Below are positions 3,876 through 7,822 of a DNA stretch of 7,822 nt, piece after piece. The notes below the pieces were generated by a model. The model had not been told where the DNA came from. It searched no databases and saw only the letters and a program-made list of their open reading frames with translations. Location: positions 1 to 7,822 of the forward strand of contig CAMZFJ010000070.1 in NCBI GenBank assembly GCA_947306025.1. The letters run 5' to 3'. Source of the stretch: an uncultured Fibrobacter sp. (GTDB lineage Bacteria; Fibrobacterota; Fibrobacteria; Fibrobacterales; Fibrobacteraceae). Made by a program: the position numbers and the translations under genes. The first letter of the stretch is position 1; each line of letters starts with the position of its first letter.

Positions 3876-6494
3876 ATGCGCACGTACAAAGATTTAGCCA
3901 TTGCCGAAGAAGAAGACAAGCTAGTCCACGCCATCGAAACATCGCGGAATTTGCTTATCGAAGCGCCTACCGGTAGCGGTAAATCATTGTTCATTCCGTG
4001 GTTCTTGAGCAGGCACTTTAGCGGGCGCATTGTCGTTTTGCAGCCAAGGCGAATCGCGGCACTGGCCCTCGCCCAATACTCCGCAAAATTGCACAACGAA
4101 CCGTGCGGCAAGACGGTCGGCTACCAGTTCAGGCAAGACAGTTGCAAGTCGAGCGAAACAAGAATTTTGTTCCAGACGTACGGTAACTTTTTGCAAGAAC
4201 TTTTGCATGGAAAGTTAAACGCCGATTGGGTTGTGTTCGATGAATACCACGAACGCCGTGCAGACATGGATTTGCTGTTCGCGTATTTGACGAAGAATGC
4301 GAACATGCCACGCATCGCGGTAATGTCGGCGGCATTGAACCGCGATGAACTCGAAGCTGCGCTTGGCGTGAAATGTTTGCAGCTCGGGCACCCGCTTTAT
4401 CCTGTACAAATTCTGCACCAGAAGCCTGCCGCAGGCATAAACATTGCCGCAGGCCAAGGTATCGAAAGCGAAGTGGTTCGTGCATTGCGCACGTTGTACC
4501 GCAATAACATTTGGCAAACGACGCTTGTATTCTTGCCGGGTAAGGCAGAAATTGCACGTTGCCACACCGCCGCAAGCGAGGCGCTTGGCGACAACGTCGC
4601 AGAGTTCCTTGAACTCTACGGCGGTCAAGACCGCGAAACGCAAGACCGCATTTTCGAAGAAACAGAACGCCCGCGAGTCATTTTCACGACCAACATTGCA
4701 GAAACATCTATCACAGTGCCAAACGTTACAGGTGTTGTCGATAGCGGCATCGAGCGCGTGAACGAATACGACGACAGCAAGAAAGTAAACGTATTGCGCA
4801 CATTGCCGATTTCGTTGCAAAACGCCATCCAGCGCAGTGGCCGCAGTGGACGTACACAGAACGGTTGTGCCATCCGCCTTTGGACCGAAGATGCCGAAAA
4901 GCACATGCAACAAGGCATCGTGCCCGAAGTATTGCAAATCGAGCCTTCGGAATTGATTCTGCAAAAAGCAGCGCTTGAGTCAGAGGAGAGACGAGAGACG
5001 AGAGACGAGAGTAATGTCATTGCGAAGCAATCTCAAATAAAACTGCCCACAGCGATTCCCGAAGCGCGCGAAATGACCGCTACGGCGATGCTCGAAAACT
5101 TCGGCATGCTCAATGACGGTTGCATCACGGAACTTGGCAAGCGCGCCGTCCAAACGCCGATTTCAAATATTCCGCTCGCCCTCATTCTCGCCAAGGCAAA
5201 CAGCGCCGCAGACCTCCCCGACTTGCTCCTCGCCGCCATGGCTTGGATTCATTCGGGTACAGAATTTATTCAAAAGTCCAAGGTTACGCTCGATTTATTC
5301 ACTCTTGCCAAGGACACGCTTTCAAAATCTATAAACGCTCCGCGCGAAGTCACATTCACGCTAAGGCAGTTGAAAGAATACCGTGACAAAATCGCACAGA
5401 GTCTTCCGACAACACCCCAACAGGACGTCGCTCAGGATGACATTACCACTCAAAGCTCAGCGACCTCAAAGGGAGCTTCGCTCCCGACCCCACACCTCAT
5501 AGCCCAAAAGCTCCTTACCTCATTCCCGGATGCTCTTGCAACGCCAAGCGGAAACGTCTACAAATTAAGCAACGGCAACACCATCCGCCTGCAGGTGGCC
5601 GAGCCCCCTTACGCGATACTCGCGCTTTCGATGCTCCGCACCGAAGCAGGCTCCAAGTCCGAATTGCGCGTAAACCTTTACGCCCCCATTCCCAAAGAAT
5701 TGCTCGGCGGCGATAGCGAAATCGTTCGCTACGAACTGCTGTGGCGCAGCGGTCAAGAACGCTTCATCGGAGTCGAGATTCACGAAAGCGAAAGCCCGAA
5801 CGGTGACGTGCGCGAAATCAGCCGCAAAGAAATCCTCCCGCAAGAAGCCTCGCCCAAGGTCCTCGAAAAACTTAAAGAACTCACGGTAGAAGCCTGGCGC
5901 GACAAGCTCGAAAAAGAAAATTGGACAGGCCGCTACCTCACCGAAAATTTGCAGACGCTCCTTATCAAGATGCGCCTTGCCGCAAAGCTTTATCCCGATT
6001 TCGGCCTGCCAGAATTCAACGACGAAGACATGGAACTCATTTTCAATGAGCTTACCGACGGAATCTTTTTGCTGCGCGACATCAACGAAGACCGTTACAG
6101 AAACATCGTCGAAGATTACTTCGGAAAATCCATGCTCGCGTGGTTGCAAAAAACATTCCCCGATCATTACATGCTTCCAAACGGCAAACGCGCACGCTAT
6201 AGCTACCAAACCGTCGCCACCGCCGATGAACAAAGCAGCGGCAAAATTGTACAAAGTGCAGACGGAGTTCTTGTTGAAATTTCCGCACGCATCGAAGACT
6301 TTATGCAGCTCCGTGGAGAGCACAAAATCGCCGACGGAAAGCTCAAAGTGCGTTACGACATTCTAGCGCCGAACTTCCGCACCATTCAAAAAACATGGGA
6401 CCTCACGAGCTTCTGGCAAAACACCTACGCCGAAGTCCGCAAGGAACTCCGCGGAAGATACCCAAAACACCCATGGCCTGAGAGTGTAATGTAA
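3876..6494 (+). CDS. hrpB: HrpB-family ATP-dependent DExH-box helicase
   Basis: An 872-residue superfamily 2 DExH helicase of the DEAH/RHA group, cytoplasmic and presumed to act on RNA; the physiological role of HrpB is poorly known. Motifs: I APTGSGKS (30-37), Ia LQPRRIAA (55-62), II DEYH (122-125), III MSA (150-152), V TNIAETSITV (272-281), VI QRSGRSGR (319-326, where QRxGRAGR is common). A helicase-associated region follows (about 355-500), and the HrpB-specific C-terminal domain ends in WDLTSFWQNTYAEVRKELRG and RYPKHPWPES, which separates it from HrpA. E. coli HrpB is about 810-820 residues; the excess here fits two inserts: residues about 368-390 (repeat DNA with AGAGACG units and a palindrome) and about 510-545 (Thr/Gln/Ser-rich). 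The ATG at 3876 is the only good start after an in-frame stop; the ribosome site is weak (CGAGAG). Repeats inside the gene keep the frame open, so it is probably functional. Confidence 0.93.
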   Translation: MRTYKDLAIAEEEDKLVHAIETSRNLLIEAPTGSGKSLFIPWFLSRHFSGRIVVLQPRRIAALALAQYSAKLHNEPCGKTVGYQFRQDSCKSSETRILFQTYGNFLQELLHGKLNADWVVFDEYHERRADMDLLFAYLTKNANMPRIAVMSAALNRDELEAALGVKCLQLGHPLYPVQILHQKPAAGINIAAGQGIESEVVRALRTLYRNNIWQTTLVFLPGKAEIARCHTAASEALGDNVAEFLELYGGQDRETQDRIFEETERPRVIFTTNIAETSITVPNVTGVVDSGIERVNEYDDSKKVNVLRTLPISLQNAIQRSGRSGRTQNGCAIRLWTEDAEKHMQQGIVPEVLQIEPSELILQKAALESEERRETRDESNVIAKQSQIKLPTAIPEAREMTATAMLENFGMLNDGCITELGKRAVQTPISNIPLALILAKANSAADLPDLLLAAMAWIHSGTEFIQKSKVTLDLFTLAKDTLSKSINAPREVTFTLRQLKEYRDKIAQSLPTTPQQDVAQDDITTQSSATSKGASLPTPHLIAQKLLTSFPDALATPSGNVYKLSNGNTIRLQVAEPPYAILALSMLRTEAGSKSELRVNLYAPIPKELLGGDSEIVRYELLWRSGQERFIGVEIHESESPNGDVREISRKEILPQEASPKVLEKLKELTVEAWRDKLEKENWTGRYLTENLQTLLIKMRLAAKLYPDFGLPEFNDEDMELIFNELTDGIFLLRDINEDRYRNIVEDYFGKSMLAWLQKTFPDHYMLPNGKRARYSYQTVATADEQSSGKIVQSADGVLVEISARIEDFMQLRGEHKIADGKLKVRYDILAPNFRTIQKTWDLTSFWQNTYAEVRKELRGRYPKHPWPESVM
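4424..4454 (+). repeat. TGCCGCAGGC direct repeat and palindrome within hrpB
   Basis: TGCCGCAGGC occurs at 4427-4436 and 4445-4454 (18-base period, six codons). The first copy is part of the palindrome GCCTGC-C-GCAGGC (4424-4436). It encodes PAAGINIAAG between the two RecA-like domains, a variable place in the family. Confidence 0.45.
4987..5011 (+). repeat. AGAGACG heptamer repeat within hrpB
   Basis: Three exact tandem copies of AGAGACG (4987-5007) plus AGAG. They encode part of EERRETRDE. Three copies equal 21 bases, so the frame is kept, but gain or loss of one copy would shift it. Confidence 0.7.
5016..5034 (+). repeat. REP-like palindrome within hrpB
   Basis: GTCATTGCGAAGCAATCTC, with ATTGC (5019-5023) pairing with GCAAT (5027-5031) around GAA. 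GTCATTGCGA...GCAATC is a familiar core of short palindromic repeats found between genes in many bacteria. Here it is translated as NVIAKQSQ in a charged insert after the second helicase domain. Confidence 0.65.
5409..5510 (+). repeat. Composite repeat-like insert within hrpB
   Basis: Several repeat-like pieces lie side by side: GTCGCTCAGGATGACA (5427-5442; its complement TGTCATCCTGAGCGAC resembles a common intergenic repeat core), the palindrome GGGAGC-TTC-GCTCCC (5471-5485), and CCCCACACCTCATAGCCCA (5488-5506), which matches the Omp85 gene element at 17 of 19 bases. The encoded segment, residues about 512-545, is low-complexity and sits in a linker before the LLTSFPDALA segment. Confidence 0.6.
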
Positions 6495-6506
6495 AACATG
6501 AAACGT

Positions 6507-6548
6507 AGTTGGCAGAACTTAGTTGGCAGAACTTAGTTGGCAGAACTT
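6507..6548. repeat. Three tandem copies of a 14 bp repeat after hrpB
   Basis: AGTTGGCAGAACTT is repeated three times exactly (6507-6520, 6521-6534, 6535-6548), beginning 12 bases after the hrpB stop. Each unit carries AGAACTTAG across the junction, the complement of CTAAGTTCT found three times further right. Confidence 0.9.
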
Positions 6549-6573
6549 AGTGAGATAGCAATATCTAAGTTCT
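6542..6573. terminator. Hairpin between convergent genes
   Basis: AGAACTTAG (6542-6550) pairs perfectly with CTAAGTTCT (6565-6573) around a 14-base loop. The alternative right arm at 6595-6603 is followed by ATTTT on the plus strand. It may act as a bidirectional terminator or 3' mRNA stabiliser for hrpB and the convergent gene; the T-run is weak. Confidence 0.4.
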
Positions 6574-6604
6574 AAGAGCGAAGCGGGCTAAGTTCTAAGT
6601 TCTA
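6565..6604. repeat. CTAAGTT heptamer array with GAGCGAAGC core, overlapping a stop codon
   Basis: CTAAGTTCTAAG, GAGCGAAGCGGG, then CTAAGTTCTAAGTTCTA. On the minus strand the heptamer AACTTAG follows directly on the TAG stop of the anchor-I gene (6604-6602), so the stop is part of the repeat. GCGAAGC (6578-6584) also occurs in both hrpB insert palindromes. Confidence 0.7.
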
Positions 6605-7822
6605 TTTTACAGCGTACACCGCAAGAGTCTTGCTGTACTCGTAGCCAACGATCAAGAGCGGCTCGCCATTAGGGCTCTTTTCTGCAGGGATAAACAAAAT
6701 GCCCTCGGGACCGCGGTCTTTCGGGTTCAAATAAAAATCCACAATTTTCGGGGCATTCCCTTTTTCGACACCCGTAATATCGAACACGGCCACAGCGCTC
6801 GTGCGTTCAAGACCGGCAAATACATAACGCTTTTCGCCAACGATACCCGTCGTCACATTTTCCGGTTCACAGCCTTTATCTTCGCTGCGGGCGTCCATCT
6901 TGACTTTACCTTTCTTGGAATTCCAGTTAAAATAGTCCGGAGCGACCTTAGCGATTGTTTGCTCAAAAACGTCACCAGAATCCCACATCAAGTGCCCAGT
7001 TGCACCATCAAAAATGCTAATGGAACGCGAGCCAAAGGAATACATGTAAGGGCACTTGCCATTTGCAGTCTTATCGGGAGCAACATCGCAACGTTCCAAG
7101 CGGCTCACCGTTACATTCTTCAAATCGTCCAGCACACTTGATGTAAATACATCCGGGTCAAGCACGCCCTGCTGCGAAAGCATCATCGGAGTAGTCACAT
7201 CCGTCCAAGCCTTGTAATCATTGACCGGAGCGCCTTCATTCGCCGTCACGACAAACGTCTTGTTGCTCACCGAGAACGATGAAATTCCATCCGGTTGGCG
7301 CAAGCCGCGCAATGGATAATTCTTGATTTCAATAGCCTTGTTCTTCTTGACATCAAGCCCGTTACCCAACACAGAATGGTCCACATAACCGAGCGGGAAC
7401 ACATCCAATATTTTCTTTGCGGCCACGTCGAACTTCACAAGGGCGTTGTTTTCTTGCAAGCTAATCCACGCAGTTTTAGAATCTCCAGAAACCGTAATGT
7501 ATTCCGGTTCAAGCGACTGGACAAAGCTCTTCACGCCCGTTTTGCGAACGCCCTTCGCCATCAGTTTTAACGAATCAAGCCCATCAAAACCCACTACCGT
7601 TTTTTGCGGCTTTTTCCAAGCTTTCGCAAAGTCCGTCGCATTAGCACCCGCAGCAATCGACAAAACGCCAATACCACCTTCCGGATCTTCAGTGAACGTC
7701 TCGTCAGGAGAACCTTCACAAGCGACAAGCAAATTCTTTCCGTCTGGCGTAAACGTAATCATGTCGGGCATGTAGCAGAACTCATGCAAACCAAGAACTT
7801 CTAGTTTCTTGTTGTAGCGCAT
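6602..7822 (-). CDS. Choice-of-anchor I domain protein (beta-propeller-like), 5' end outside window
   Basis: 406 residues are visible; the frame is open at the right edge and the Met encoded at the edge is probably internal, because the family has a signal peptide and a further N-terminal part before the segment seen here. Recognisable blocks: PDMITFTPDG (19-28), LLVACEGSPDE (31-41), EPEYITVS (105-112), QPDGISSF (176-183), VTANEGAP (192-199), SFGSRSISIFD (262-272), EPENVTTG (319-326), GLERTSAVAVFDI (337-349) and GPEGILFIP (371-379). These match the choice-of-anchor I family, often annotated as alkaline-phosphatase-like secreted proteins with WD40-like repeats; I see no phosphatase active site. 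Members are usually extracellular or cell-surface. The protein ends seven residues after the last repeat strand, so no C-terminal sorting domain follows in this one. Its exact function is unknown. It converges with hrpB. Confidence 0.82.
   Translation of the reverse strand: MRYNKKLEVLGLHEFCYMPDMITFTPDGKNLLVACEGSPDETFTEDPEGGIGVLSIAAGANATDFAKAWKKPQKTVVGFDGLDSLKLMAKGVRKTGVKSFVQSLEPEYITVSGDSKTAWISLQENNALVKFDVAAKKILDVFPLGYVDHSVLGNGLDVKKNKAIEIKNYPLRGLRQPDGISSFSVSNKTFVVTANEGAPVNDYKAWTDVTTPMMLSQQGVLDPDVFTSSVLDDLKNVTVSRLERCDVAPDKTANGKCPYMYSFGSRSISIFDGATGHLMWDSGDVFEQTIAKVAPDYFNWNSKKGKVKMDARSEDKGCEPENVTTGIVGEKRYVFAGLERTSAVAVFDITGVEKGNAPKIVDFYLNPKDRGPEGILFIPAEKSPNGEPLLIVGYEYSKTLAVYAVK

Noticed and set aside
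4215..4964. 249-residue open frame on the minus strand inside hrpB
   Set aside because: It lies antisense to the helicase motifs, has no ribosome site, and its peptide is rich in Cys/Arg/Phe without domain character; it is an antisense by-product of hrpB codon use.
5565..6323. 252-residue open frame on the minus strand inside hrpB
   Set aside because: Antisense to the conserved HrpB C-terminal region; its Phe/Val-rich sequence mirrors GAA/AAC codons on the other strand.
3876..6494. Helicase as part of a defence system
   Set aside because: The C-terminal WDLTSFW...RYPKHPWP region is typical of HrpB, and no nuclease, methylase or other defence gene is adjacent.
6507..6604. CRISPR array
   Set aside because: The 14 bp units are directly adjacent with no spacers, too short for CRISPR repeats, and no cas gene is near.
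7820..7822. ATG at the right edge as true start of the anchor-I protein
   Set aside because: The family has a signal peptide and more sequence before the PDMITFTPDG block, so this Met is most likely internal and the gene is cut by the window.

Overview
The window looks like a piece of a Fibrobacter-type genome. This is inferred from an outer-membrane protein of the Omp85 type and lipoprotein signals (so a diderm cell), a secreted protein with a linker of serine blocks separated by acidic residues (a style I associate with Fibrobacter), moderate GC in the housekeeping genes, and AT-rich gene starts. No marker gene fixes the genus, so this is moderate confidence.

Layout. Positions 1-1661 (minus strand) hold an AT-rich accessory block. 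Read in the direction of transcription it has a small lipoprotein (1661-1398), a larger lipoprotein (1286-738), and a cysteine-rich secreted protein with a serine-rich linker (748 to beyond position 1), whose start overlaps the previous stop. The two lipoprotein genes are preceded by nearly the same ~60 bp leader in the same register up to the start codon. Positions 1844-3169 (minus) encode a compact Omp85 protein with one visible POTRA domain, followed by two candidate terminators. A short divergent promoter region separates it from a small membrane-anchored protein of unknown function (3274-3735, plus). A 140 bp intergenic stretch with hairpins leads to an HrpB-family DExH helicase (3876-6494, plus). 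Convergent with it, across a repeat array, is the 3' part of a choice-of-anchor I beta-propeller-like protein (7822-6602, minus) that runs off the right edge.

The genes do not form one obvious pathway, and I see no CRISPR array, transposase, toxin-antitoxin pair, phage gene or RNA gene. The most unusual signal is in the DNA. Short elements that look like intergenic repeats appear to sit inside protein-coding frames: one in the POTRA turn of the Omp85 gene and two in linkers of the helicase. One 19 bp element occurs in both genes (17 of 19 bases identical) but is read in different frames, so the DNA and not the peptide is what is shared. Related palindromes with a GCGAAGC core and AACTTAG heptamers fill the intergenic DNA and even supply the stop codon of the last gene.
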